From JAGOEY01 sp017997515 (GTDB taxonomy: Bacteria; Pseudomonadota; Gammaproteobacteria; Burkholderiales; Burkholderiaceae_C): a DNA stretch of 64,000 nucleotides. Position numbers and translations under genes: made by a program. Every line of letters begins with the position of its first letter. The stretch's first letter is position 1. Shown here in pieces: positions 47,870 through 57,500 of the stretch. The stretch lies in NCBI GenBank assembly GCA_026314275.1, contig CP111109.1, positions 1,736,001 through 1,800,000 of the forward strand. Direction: 5' to 3'. The notes beneath the pieces were generated by a model. It did not search any database and was not told where the DNA came from. It saw only the letters and a program-made list of their open reading frames with translations.

Positions 47870-49637
47870 CCAACCTCTGCGTAGCCCGAGTCGCCGCCAC
47901 ATAAAACACCCGCGCAGCTTCCTTCTCATCCTCCCCAGCCGCAGGCATATGCCCCACACCCGGCAGCGCCACCACAGGAAACTCCAGCCCTTTGCTGACC
48001 TTCATCGTCATGACCTGTATGGCATCCGCCGCAGGGTTGTAGTCACCTGGCCGTTTGCGCAGGTTGAACGGCAGCTTGCGCTGGTGCAAGGCATCGGCGC
48101 ACAGTTCCATGGTCTTCCAGTCCGCACACAGGATGGCCATGTCGCCCCAGGCGTGCCCCTCCTTGTGGGCGCTGGCGAGGTGGTCTGCAATGGCGAATGC
48201 TTCTTCGCGCAGGCTGGGCAGTTTGATGATGGTGGGCGCTTGTCCGTCGCGTCCGCAGCTGATGGGTTTGACGAGGGGGATGCCGTCGTCGTCCCGGTCG
48301 TCGGCGGTCAGCAGGTCGGCGGCAACGAGGCTGGCCGTTTGCAGAATCTGCTTGGTATTGCGGTAGTTGATTTTCAGGATGGTGGTGCGGCCCTGCGCCT
48401 GCACGCCCACACTCTTGAAGCTGAATTGTTTGCTGCGGGTGCGTTCGTAAATGCTTTGCGCGTCGTCGTAAAGCAGCAGCAGGCTGTTGGTGGTGGGGTC
48501 CACCATTTGGGTGACTAATCTGAGCCATTCGGGCGCAAAGTCGTGGCCTTCGTCGATCAGGATGGCCTGGTACTGGCCGCTGGGAATGTGCTTCTGGTCC
48601 ACGCCGCGAATCACGCGCTGCACAAACTCTTCCATCAGCTGTGACGTGCCCATCTTCTCGGTGGGCAGCAGGCTGTAGGCCTTGAGCTGGTCGCGGCACC
48701 ATTTGTGAAAGTGGCGCACATGTACGGTGTCGCTCAGGCCCTTGGCCTCCATCACGCTGGCCAGCTTCACACCCAGCGGCTCGTTAAAACACAGGATCAG
48801 GATGGGCTTGCTGCTGGGTGTGCAGCCCTTGGCCAGGTATTCGGCGCGGTACCCCAGGATCATGGTTTTGCCCGAGCCCGCCACACCGTGGATGACGCGG
48901 TGGCCGTCGCCCAGCGACCTTGCCAGCTGTTCCTGCTGCAGGTCCATCACCCGCATGATGCTGGGCAGTTCGGCGTCTGCATCGCTGTCGTCAAACAGTG
49001 CGCCCTGGGTTTGCACACGCACTTCGGGGAACATGTTCCAGCGCACGCGGTCAAGCTGCGGCAGAGACATGGCGCCGCCAAACGCATGCGGGAACATGTT
49101 CCACAGCCGCTGCTGAAACTCTTCCGGGTCGGCGTGTTCCAGCATTTCGTCTTGGCAGATGACGTAATGCGGTTCGATGGCATCGCCCAGGCCCGCCGCG
49201 TCAAATTGCTTGCGCGTGATGCGTGTCAGCACCACGCCGTGGCCCCACGGGAAAGCGAGCTTGCCTTGGTGTGCGCCGCTGGCCTGCACCAGTTGCGGGT
49301 CGCGCTCCAGCGCATTCACCACCTGGATGGCGCAGTGCCGGGCCTGCGCGAGTGGGTTGATGACCACTTTGAGATGCCCGTCCGGCACGATCTCCCACAT
49401 CTGGCGCGTGGCGCGGCGGATGGTGTCCAGCCGCCAGTCTTTGGTCTCCAGAATCAGCGCCCCGCGCCGGGGATGGATCACCACAAAGTCGGGGTGCGTT
49501 TGTTTTGGCCCCACCGGCACGTCGTACCAGAGCAGGTAGTCGTCCTCCAGCTTTTGCTCCAGCCGCTCGGCCAGGCGGCGCTCGCCAGAAGTCATACGCG
49601 ATGCGCAGGTGCCGATTGCGGGGATCAGTGTCGCCAT
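47763..49637 (-). CDS. NERD-domain UvrD/Rep-like helicase, C-terminus rewritten by IS
   Basis: 624 residues. N-terminal NERD nuclease-like domain (about 20-115; HPDFVVIHPRRGALILETKDW with D50, E64 and K66), then SF1 helicase: Walker A GVAGSGKT (251-258), DEGHDF Walker B, and late motifs VMTMKVSKGLEFPVVALPG and YVAATRATQRLVIG. The IS insertion two codons before the original stop replaced Gln-Leu-stop with about 23 IS-encoded residues, CRIPDDHKDAYETGL onward. The core helicase is intact, so activity may persist. Confidence 0.87.
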   Translation of the reverse strand: MATLIPAIGTCASRMTSGERRLAERLEQKLEDDYLLWYDVPVGPKQTHPDFVVIHPRRGALILETKDWRLDTIRRATRQMWEIVPDGHLKVVINPLAQARHCAIQVVNALERDPQLVQASGAHQGKLAFPWGHGVVLTRITRKQFDAAGLGDAIEPHYVICQDEMLEHADPEEFQQRLWNMFPHAFGGAMSLPQLDRVRWNMFPEVRVQTQGALFDDSDADAELPSIMRVMDLQQEQLARSLGDGHRVIHGVAGSGKTMILGYRAEYLAKGCTPSSKPILILCFNEPLGVKLASVMEAKGLSDTVHVRHFHKWCRDQLKAYSLLPTEKMGTSQLMEEFVQRVIRGVDQKHIPSGQYQAILIDEGHDFAPEWLRLVTQMVDPTTNSLLLLYDDAQSIYERTRSKQFSFKSVGVQAQGRTTILKINYRNTKQILQTASLVAADLLTADDRDDDGIPLVKPISCGRDGQAPTIIKLPSLREEAFAIADHLASAHKEGHAWGDMAILCADWKTMELCADALHQRKLPFNLRKRPGDYNPAADAIQVMTMKVSKGLEFPVVALPGVGHMPAAGEDEKEAARVFYVAATRATQRLVIGVCGPSVFGRCRIPDDHKDAYETGLAENRTSPS

Positions 49638-49721
49638 GAAGGTGCGTCTTGTCCTAGTGACATTGTTTTACACATCATGCCATTGGATCACCCTGTGCAG
49701 GCTCAAACAGCGCACATTTCA

Positions 49722-49780
49722 GCACCAAAAGTGCCTCTATCGCCCATTTAACGTGCGTATGTTGCTATGAATTTAGATGC
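49722..49780 (+). repeat. Family A dispersed repeat, copy 8 (diverged)
   Basis: ACCAAAAGTGCCTCTATCGC, AACGTGCGTATGTTGCTATG, AATTTAGATGCATA. Upstream of the NERD helicase gene start. Confidence 0.6.
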
Positions 49781-49864
49781 ATAGGCGCAGTAACACAGTC
49801 AGCAGGTGGTTGCTGCAAATGGCGCGATTCAGCGGGCGGCAAAGATGCGCCGGCCGACCCGCAA

Positions 49865-50179
49865 CTACCCCCCCAACTCCGGCATCTGCCACCCCAGCAG
49901 CTCCGCCAGCCGCAGCACCACCCAGCGCGCTTCGTCCTGCGTCACCCCCGCGCCTTCCGAGCGCAGGCCGGTGTGGATGCGTTGCAGCACTTCGTCTTCG
50001 GACGGCACCTCGACGTGGGCCAGGATGCGGGCGTGTTCGGTGAGGTGGGTGGCCAGGTCTTCGCAGGCCTCATACCGCTGGCGCACCTCGGCGATGGGCG
50101 TGTGCAGGCGCTGGCCGCTGCGGTCGGCGTACAGCGCGGTGAAGGAGGGCGGGACTTCGATCTGGTTTTCTTCGGACAT
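49865..50179 (-). CDS. Conserved hypothetical protein
   Basis: 104 residues, acidic and predicted helical: IEVPPSFTALYADRSGQRLH, RQRYEACEDLATHLTEHARI, EVPSEDEVLQRIHTGL and a C-terminal VLRLAELLGWQMPELGG. No domain recognised and no cofactor motif. Divergent from the GATase-like gene. Confidence 0.7.
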   Translation of the reverse strand: MSEENQIEVPPSFTALYADRSGQRLHTPIAEVRQRYEACEDLATHLTEHARILAHVEVPSEDEVLQRIHTGLRSEGAGVTQDEARWVVLRLAELLGWQMPELGG

Positions 50180-50331
50180 GGGTCAAGTCATTGGCGTTGG
50201 GCTCTGTAGGTTCTGCGAGTGTGCCACCGGGGCATGTGGCCATAAGGCTTTGATTTGTGCATTTTTCCTACACCCACTTCCCCCGTGCAGGGCCACAATG
50301 TTCCTCATCTTTGCTGAGGGAATATTGAACG

Positions 50332-51225
50332 ATGGCAGCTAGCTCCACGCGCCTGAAGATTGGTTTGTCGGCCTGTTTTTCCCACGCCGACCCGGCGCGT
50401 TCCCTGTTCACCAACAAGACGCTGCAGTATGTCGAGCAGTCCATCGCGCACTGGATCATGTCGGCCGGTGCGATGGTGGTGATGGTGCCGTGCCCCACGG
50501 GCGAGACGGCCAAGGGCGACGTCACGCTGGCGCATTACGCCGAGTGGCTGGACGGCATCGTGATGCATGGCGGGGCCGATGTGTGGCCCGGCAGTTATGG
50601 CGAGGTGCCGCTGCAGGACGCGTGGATTGGCGACCGCATCCGCGATCTGTACGACCTGGCGCTGGTCGAGGCGTTTGAGCAGGCGGGCAAGCCCATCTTT
50701 GGTGTGTGCCGTGGGCTGCAGCTCATCAACGTGGCCTTTGGCGGCACCTTGTACCAGGACATTGAAACCCAGCACGAAGGCGCGTTGCGCCACCGTGACC
50801 CTGTGACGTATGACCTGAACTTTCATGAGGTGGACTTTGTGCAGGGCACCCGGCTGGCGCAGCTGTACCCCGGCGTGCTGCGCGCGCGGGTCAACAGCAT
50901 CCACCACCAGGGCATCAAGGATTTGGCCCCGGGCTTTGAGGTCGAAGCCTGGAGCCACCCCGACCACGTGCCCGAGGCGATTCGCCGCAAGACGCCCACC
51001 GGCTTGGCCAGCCTGACCGGCCCGCGCCGTGGCTACATTGCCGCTACGCAGTGGCACCCGGAATTCCACAAACCCGGCGCGAACACGGTGGACGACACCG
51101 CCATCCTGCAAGACTTCATGGCCGCCGCCCGTGCCGCGCGTGTGCAGCCCGCGCCAGGTATCAGCCCCCTGCATATCCGCGACCGTGCGGCGCGGCTGCT
51201 GCGCCAGGCTTTGCTGCGGCGTTGA
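50332..51225 (+). CDS. Class I glutamine-amidotransferase-like hydrolase (PuuD type)
   Basis: 297 residues, peptidase C26 / gamma-glutamyl-GABA hydrolase family. Nucleophile elbow GVCRGLQLINVAFGG with Cys126, and the His-Glu pair in AATQWHPEFH (about 243-247). It cleaves gamma-glutamyl amides such as those of putrescine catabolism. No other puu genes nearby, so the substrate is open. Confidence 0.85.
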   Translation: MAASSTRLKIGLSACFSHADPARSLFTNKTLQYVEQSIAHWIMSAGAMVVMVPCPTGETAKGDVTLAHYAEWLDGIVMHGGADVWPGSYGEVPLQDAWIGDRIRDLYDLALVEAFEQAGKPIFGVCRGLQLINVAFGGTLYQDIETQHEGALRHRDPVTYDLNFHEVDFVQGTRLAQLYPGVLRARVNSIHHQGIKDLAPGFEVEAWSHPDHVPEAIRRKTPTGLASLTGPRRGYIAATQWHPEFHKPGANTVDDTAILQDFMAAARAARVQPAPGISPLHIRDRAARLLRQALLRR

Positions 51226-51230
51226 GCTGG

Positions 51231-51296
51231 TTTTTAAGCCATTTCGGGCTGCAGCGCCCGTGTGGCGGGCGCAAGGCATATCAATTTGATAGCGTT
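51231..51296 (+). repeat. Family A dispersed repeat, copy 9
   Basis: TTTTTAAGCCATTTCGGGCT, GCAGCGCCCG, GGGCGCAAGGCATATCAATT, TGATAGC. Separates the convergent GATase-like and acyl-CoA dehydrogenase genes. Confidence 0.65.
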
Positions 51297-53012
51297 TTAT
51301 CCCACCCAAGCCGCCCGCAGCAGCGCAGCCGGGTCGGCAGTCCCCGCCGTGATCCCCATCACCGGCCCCCAGTCTGGGTCAAAGCGGCTGCCGATGAACG
51401 CGGCGGACGCCTCTGCGCTGGCGTGTTGCAGCATCAGGCAGGCCTGGGTGACCAGCGCCAGGCGCTGTGTAAAACGGCGGGCTTGGCGCTCCAGCGTTGC
51501 GGGGGGCTGTTGCAGGGCGTCGCGCAGCTTGTGCAGTTGGGCCCGCACCACCGTGTCCTGGGTGGCAACGCCTTGCAGGTGGTCCAGCACCAGGTGGGCG
51601 TCGTCCGGGTTGCGCGACACGGCGCGTAATACGTCCAGGCACATCACGTTGCCCGAGCCTTCCCAGATCGAGTTGACGGGGGCTTCGCGGAACAGGCGGC
51701 CCATCGGGCCCGTCTCCACATAACCGTTGCCGCCGAAGACCTCCATCGCTTCACCGGTCAGGCCCACGGCGCGTTTGCAGTTCCAGAACTTGGCGACCGG
51801 GGTCATCACGCGGCGCCATGCGGTGTCCAGCGCGGTGGTGGAGCCGAAGTGGGTGGCCAGGTCCATCGCCAGCAGGGTGGCGGCTTCGGACTCAAGCGCC
51901 ATGTCGGCCAACAGCTCGGTCATCAGCGGCTGGTCGGCCAGCGCTTTGCCGAAGGCGTGGCGGTTGCGGCTGTAGTGCAACGCCTGCGTGAACGCCTGGC
52001 GGATGAAGCCCGCGCTGGAGAGTGCGCAGTCCAGCCGGGTGAAGGTCGCCATCTCGATGATGGTGGAGATGCCCCGGCCTTCGTCGCCAATCAACACACC
52101 CCACGCGTCTGTGAACTCCACCTCGCTGCTGCTGTTCGAGCGGTTGCCGACCTTGTCTTTCAGGCGCTGGATGTGGATGGCATTTTTGCTGCCGTCGGGC
52201 CGCCAGCGGGGCACAAAGAAGCAGGTGATGCCGCGAGAAAACGCCGGGCCGCCCCAAGTTTTCTTGTCCCCCTCGGGGGGCGGGCCGGACATAGTCCGGC
52301 CCTGGGGGTCCGTTGCGTCCGTGCGCGCCAGCACCAGGTGCCCGTCACACATGGGTGCGGAGAAAAACCATTTGTGGCCGGTGAGCAAAAACTCCGGCCC
52401 CCATGCGCCATGTCCGTAGGGCACGGCGCGTGTGGTGTTGGTGCGCACGTCGCTGCCGCCCTGCTTCTCGGTCATGCCCATGCCCACCGCCATCGAGGTT
52501 TTCTGCGCCAGGGGTATGTCACGCGCGTCGTGCTCGCGTGAGGCCAGCAGCGGCGCGACCACGGCATACAGCGCGGGGTTCAGGCGCAGCAGCGGAATAC
52601 ACGCCTTGGTCATGGTGGTGGGGCAGGTGGAGCCCGACTCGATCTGGCTGTGCAGGTAGTGCGAAGCCGCGTGGGCGGACCATGCGGATGGCCGCTCGTC
52701 AAAGAACGGCAGGTTGGCAATGCCGTTGCGCCGCGCCATGGCCATCATGTGGTGCCACGCGGGGTGGAATTGCACCTGGTCGATACGCTCGCCGGTGCGG
52801 GAGTGGGTGTGTAACGTGGGCTCGAAATGGTTGGCGTCTTCGGCGGCACGCAAGGTGGCTTCGACACCGTATTCCGCGCCCTGGCGCACCAGCTCGGCGT
52901 CGTGCCATGCGGCACCCGCCCGCGCCACCGCGCGGCGTAATGCGGGGTCGCTGGTGTAGACGTTGTAGTCCTTGAGTTCGGGGGCCTGGTTGTGGGGGTG
53001 AATGCCGACCAT
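51297..53012 (-). CDS. AidB-like acyl-CoA dehydrogenase family flavoprotein
   Basis: 571 residues. AidB features: HNQAPELKDYNVYTSDPALR at the N-terminus, GMGMTEKQGGSDVRTNTT (about 200), HKWFFSAPMCD, ITCFFVPRW, LKDKVGNRSNSSSEVEF and the C-terminal DNA-binding-type extension. AidB protects against alkylation; some members are ordinary dehydrogenases. Residues about 234-256 (GPPPEGDKKTWGG) come from a family B repeat inserted in frame before ITCFFVPRW, in a loop where E. coli AidB has only a few residues. Confidence 0.87.
   Translation of the reverse strand: MVGIHPHNQAPELKDYNVYTSDPALRRAVARAGAAWHDAELVRQGAEYGVEATLRAAEDANHFEPTLHTHSRTGERIDQVQFHPAWHHMMAMARRNGIANLPFFDERPSAWSAHAASHYLHSQIESGSTCPTTMTKACIPLLRLNPALYAVVAPLLASREHDARDIPLAQKTSMAVGMGMTEKQGGSDVRTNTTRAVPYGHGAWGPEFLLTGHKWFFSAPMCDGHLVLARTDATDPQGRTMSGPPPEGDKKTWGGPAFSRGITCFFVPRWRPDGSKNAIHIQRLKDKVGNRSNSSSEVEFTDAWGVLIGDEGRGISTIIEMATFTRLDCALSSAGFIRQAFTQALHYSRNRHAFGKALADQPLMTELLADMALESEAATLLAMDLATHFGSTTALDTAWRRVMTPVAKFWNCKRAVGLTGEAMEVFGGNGYVETGPMGRLFREAPVNSIWEGSGNVMCLDVLRAVSRNPDDAHLVLDHLQGVATQDTVVRAQLHKLRDALQQPPATLERQARRFTQRLALVTQACLMLQHASAEASAAFIGSRFDPDWGPVMGITAGTADPAALLRAAWVG
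52242..52311 (-). repeat. Family B repeat embedded in the acyl-CoA dehydrogenase gene
   Basis: The minus strand holds GCCCCCCGAGGGGG, an 11-bp spacer, then TTGGGGCGGCCCGGCG, preceded by a GGGCCGGACTATGTCCGGCC palindrome. The same two blocks lie inside topB. It is translated in frame. Confidence 0.7.
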
Positions 53013-53028
53013 GGTGTCTCCTTGTCTT

Positions 53029-53129
53029 ATTCCATTTCTAAATTACCCGTGTCGTTGTTGCTTCGCCTTGCCGTGCTGCAGCACTGTCTGCGGCTTCGCG
53101 CCTAGACACGAATGATTTGGAAATGGAAT
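53029..53129. repeat. 25-bp imperfect inverted repeat in a divergent promoter region
   Basis: ATTCCATTTCTAAATTACCC plus GTGTC (53029-53053) and GACACGAATGATTTGGAAAT plus GGAAT (53105-53129), 21 of 25 complementary, with a 51-bp GC-rich interval. Between the acyl-CoA dehydrogenase and MFS genes. Confidence 0.55.
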
Positions 53130-53209
53130 TAGTGCGCTGCCACTGTGAAACATACACCGGTTGCCGCACACGACATGGCGGCTGCGCTTGCTCGGGTAAA
53201 TTGCGGCGG

Positions 53210-54469
53210 ATGTACGCCACCCCTGCCGACCCGTCCGCCATCGACTCCCGCCAGGCCGCCTGGCGTCTTCTTGTCACGCTGGGCCTGGTGGTGCTGGGCA
53301 ACAGCGGCATGTACGTGATGTCGGTGGTGCTGCCCGCAGTGCAGGCCGAGTTTGGTGTGGGTCGTGGCAATGCCTCGCTGCCCTACACCTTGATGATGGT
53401 CTGCCTGGGTATTGGCGGCCTGTGGACGGGGCGGCTGGCAGACCGCCATGGGCTGATGCCGGTGCTGGTGGTGGGGGCCTTTGCCGTGTGTGGTGGTTTT
53501 GTGGGGGCCGGGCTGTCGGGCAGCATCTGGGGTTTTGCGCTGGCCCATGGCCTGATGGGGCTGGTGGGCGCATCGGCCACCTTTGCGCCGCTGATTGCCG
53601 ACACGGCACTGTGGTGGAACCGGCGGCGCGGCATCGCGGTGGCGATTTGTGCCAGCGGCAACTACATCGCCGGGGCGCTGTGGCCCCCCATCGTGCAGCA
53701 CGGTATCGAAACCATCGGTTGGCGCCAGACCTATATCTTGCTGGGCATGGTGTGTGGCCTGGGCATGCTGGTGCTGTCGCAGCGTATGCGCCAGCGCCCG
53801 CCTTTGGTGGTGTCGCCGGTGGTCAGCACGGCAGGATTCGCCACGGTAGACCGCAGCCGCCCGTTTGGCCTGCGCCCGGCGCACGCGCAGTTCCTGCTGT
53901 GTGTGGCGGGTGTGGCTTGCTGTGTGGCCATGGCCATGCCCCAGGTGCACATCGTGGCCTATTGCACCGACCTGGGTTTTGGTGCGGCGCGTGGGGCCGA
54001 GATGCTGTCGCTGATGCTGGCCTGCGGCATCGTCAGCCGCCTGGTTTCGGGTGTCATTTGTGACCGCATTGGCGGCATCCGCACGCTGCTGCTGGGGTCT
54101 GCGCTGCAAGGTGTGGCGTTGCTGCTGTTCCTGCCCTTCGACGGGCTGGTGCCGCTGTATGTGATCTCTGCGATGTTTGGCCTGTTCCAGGGCGGCATCG
54201 TGCCGTCGTACGCGATCATCGTGCGGGAGTATTTCCCGGCGCAGGAGGCGGGTGCACGGGTCGGCGCGGTCATCATGGCCACGTTGGTGGGGATGGCGCT
54301 GGGCGGGTGGATGTCGGGCTGGGTGTTCGACATGACCGGCAGTTACCGGGCCGCCTTCATCAACGGCATGGCGTGGAACCTGTTGAACCTGTCCATTGTG
54401 GGATGGCTGTACTGGCGGGTGCGCCACCAGCCTGTGGGGGTGGCGCGGATGCAACCCCGCCCGGGCTGA
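53210..54469 (+). CDS. MFS transporter (monocarboxylate-porter type)
   Basis: 419 residues with 12 predicted membrane helices. MFS loop 2-3 signature LWTGRLADRHGLMPV (about 80-94), NRRRGIAVAICASGNYIAGALW (about 143) and CDRIGGIRTLL in the second half. The pattern fits OFA/MCP-type anion symporters. Start at MYATPADPS, preceded by GGCGG. Divergent from the acyl-CoA dehydrogenase, sharing the inverted-repeat region. Confidence 0.85.
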   Translation: MYATPADPSAIDSRQAAWRLLVTLGLVVLGNSGMYVMSVVLPAVQAEFGVGRGNASLPYTLMMVCLGIGGLWTGRLADRHGLMPVLVVGAFAVCGGFVGAGLSGSIWGFALAHGLMGLVGASATFAPLIADTALWWNRRRGIAVAICASGNYIAGALWPPIVQHGIETIGWRQTYILLGMVCGLGMLVLSQRMRQRPPLVVSPVVSTAGFATVDRSRPFGLRPAHAQFLLCVAGVACCVAMAMPQVHIVAYCTDLGFGAARGAEMLSLMLACGIVSRLVSGVICDRIGGIRTLLLGSALQGVALLLFLPFDGLVPLYVISAMFGLFQGGIVPSYAIIVREYFPAQEAGARVGAVIMATLVGMALGGWMSGWVFDMTGSYRAAFINGMAWNLLNLSIVGWLYWRVRHQPVGVARMQPRPG

Positions 54470-54488
54470 CTCTTTTGTGCATAAAAAA

Positions 54489-54531
54489 AGCTTCTTGCGC
54501 CCGGTGGGTGGGCGCAAGAAGCTATCTTTTT
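54489..54531. terminator. Bidirectional terminator built from a family A repeat core
   Basis: AGCTTCTTGCGCCC (54489-54502), 7-nt loop, GGGCGCAAGAAGCT (54510-54523), perfect 14-bp stem. A7 precedes and TCTTTTTG follows, so it works both ways between the convergent MFS and topB genes. The GCGCAAGAAGCTATC half is the family A core. Confidence 0.85.
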
Positions 54532-54540
54532 GGGAGCTGA

Positions 54541-57500
54541 TTAACCCAGGTGTTTGCCCAGGATGCCTGCCAGCTCGAACATACCCGCGCTGTCTTTGCC
54601 AAACACGGCGCGCAGCTTGTCGTCGGCGACGATGGTGCGTTTGTCCTTCGGGTCTTGCAGGTTGTGGGCCTTGATGTATTCCCACATCTTCTTGACGGCC
54701 TCGGGGCGGGCCACCGGCTCGCTGCCAATCACGGCGGCCAGCTCGGTGCTGGGGGCTTTGCCTGCGGCGGGTTTACGGGCTGCTTTTTCGGCTTTGGGTG
54801 CAGCGGTCTTCTTGGCCGCAGCCGTCTTTTTGGCGGCGGTTTTCGTGGCTTTGGCTGCCGGTGCTGCCCCGGCCTTGGCAAAGGTCTTTCGCGGCGGGAA
54901 CTTGCTCGGGGCAAACTCGAAGTTGACCTTGCCCGCCTCGGCGTCCCAGGCCAGGTGGGCCTTGAACGCGCGGCGGGTGCGCATGCTCACAAACTTGTCG
55001 AGCAGGTCGGTCTTGCCGGTGGCCAGCAGTTTCTCCATCTGCGCGGGCTCCACCGGCTGCTGCAGGATGATCTTGCCGCTTTTGAAGGTGCAGCTGGGGG
55101 TGGGTTGTGCGTTCGTGGGCACCGACTTCTCACACACGTAGTTGCTGCCGTGGTCAAACACGTTGCTGCCGCAGATGGGGCAGGGGCCCAGCGTGTCCTG
55201 CTGGCTGAAATCGACGATCTCGCCGGACTCGGCATTCTTGTCGTCGCCAAAGTCGAATTCGAGTTTGTAGTTCTTGGCCTCGTCGTCGTATTTGATGACG
55301 ATCTCGGACGTGAACGGCCAGCCCGCTTTGGATCGGAAGCCGTCGATGGGGCCGATGTGTTTGTCGCGCAGCAGCGCCTCGGCCTCGGCCACTTCAAAGG
55401 TGCGCCCGGCGGGGGATTTGCCGAATGAGAAGCCGCAGCCTTCCGCTGCGCCAGCCGCGCCCACACAGGCGTAACGGCGGTAGTTTTCTTTCACCACACC
55501 GCCGCAGTTGGGGCAGGGTGTGTGCAACGTGGCGTAGTCGCCGGGCACGGTGTCGCGGTCGTATTCCTTGGCCTTTTTGACGATGTGCTCCGTCATCGCC
55601 GCAATTTCCTTCATGAAGGCGTCGCGGCTCAGTGCACCCTTTTCCATTTGGGCGAGTTTGTATTCCCACTCGCCCGTCAGTTCGGCCTTGGACAACTCCT
55701 CCACACCCAGGCCGCGCAGCAGCGTCATGAGCTGAAAGGCCTTGGCGGTAGGGATCAGCTCGCGGCCTTCGCGCAGCATGTATTTCTCGGCGATCAAGCC
55801 TTCGATGGTGGCCGCGCGGGTGGCTGGTGTGCCCAGGCCCTTTTCCTGCATGGCTTCACGCAGCTCGTCGTCGTCGATGGTTTTGCCCGCGCCTTCCATG
55901 GCACCGAGTAGCGTTGCTTCGGAGTAGCGTGCTGGGGGGCGGGTTTTGAGGCCCTTGGTGTCCACCGTGGTGGCTTTGACGACCTCACCCGGCTTCACCG
56001 CCACCAGGCGTTTGCCGTCCTTGTCGTCTTCCTTCTCGTCGTCCTGCGCTTCCTTGCCGTAGATGGCCAGCCAGCCCGGCTTGACCAGCACCTTGCCGTC
56101 GGTGCGGAACGGGTACTTTTTGACGGTCGCTCCGGCGCCGGGCCGCCCCAAGCCGGAGCCGGCCCCCTCGGGGGGCAGCGAACCTTGCGCAGCAGGGAGC
56201 GTGGGGGTCACTACTTCCACCGTGCTGATACGTGTGGTGACTTGGTGCTCGGCCACGGGGAAGAACACCGACAGAAAACGCCGCACCACAAAGTCGTACA
56301 ACTTTTGCTCGGCTTCGCTCAGGCCGCTCGGGGCTTGCAGCGTGGGGATGATGGCAAAGTGATCCGACACCTTGGCGTTGTCGAAGATACGTTTGTTCGG
56401 CTTCACATAGCTTCCGTCCACCGCCTGCTGGGCGAAGGGCGCGAGGTGTTTCATGCCGCTTCCCGCCAGCATCTTCATCGTGTCTTTCACGACCGGAAGG
56501 TAATCCTCGGGCAGCGCACGTGAGTCGGTACGCGGGTAGGTCAGTGCCTTGTGGCGTTCGTACAGGCTTTGCGCCAGCGCCAGCGTGGTTTTGGCACTGA
56601 AGCCAAAGCGGCCGTTGGCCTCGCGTTGCAACGAGGTCAGGTCGAACAACGCGGGGGACGCTTGCGTGGTCGGCTTGCTTTCTTCGGTCACCGTGGCGGG
56701 TTTGCCGCGGGATGCTTCGGCAATTTCGCGCGCTTCGCGCTCGTTCCACACACGGTCGGCGCGTTGTTCGGCATCAGGCTCGCCATTGGGCAGCGTGGGT
56801 GCGGTGGCTTTCTTCCAGTTCGCGTCAAACCACTTGCCGGGGTACTGGCCGGCTTCGGCGTCAAACGCGCCGTGGATTTCCCAGTAGTCACGCGACACGA
56901 ATTTGCGGATCTGCTCTTCTCGCTCCACCACCACCGACAGCGTGGGTGTCTGCACCCGGCCCACGGTGGTCAAAAAGAACCCGCCGTCACGCGAGTTAAA
57001 CGCCGTCATGGCGCGCGTGCCGTTGATACCCACCAGCCAGTCGGCCTCGGAGCGCGAGCGGGCGGCGTCGGCCAGGCCCTGCATTTGTTGCTCAGAGCGC
57101 AGGGCCTCGAAGCCCTCGCGGATGGCCTGCGGCGTCATCGACTGCAGCCAGAGGCGTTTGACGGGTTTGTTCAGGCCCGACTTGCCCCCGGCGTACTGCT
57201 CGATCAGGCGGAAGATCAACTCCCCCTCGCGGCCCGCGTCACAGGCGTTGATGAGCTGGGTCACGTCCTTGCGTTTGGCCTGTTTCACCACGGCGTTCAG
57301 GCGGGTCTTGGTCTTGTCCACCGGCTTCAGGTCGAAGTGGGGCGGAATCACCGGCAGGTTGGCAAAACTCCATTTGCCGCGCTTCACGTCAAATTCTTCG
57401 GGCGCCTGGATTTCGACCAAGTGGCCAACCGCACTGGTCACCACGTACTGGTCGTTTTCGAAGTGTTCGTCGTGTTTCTCGAACTTGCCCGCGGTCGGCG

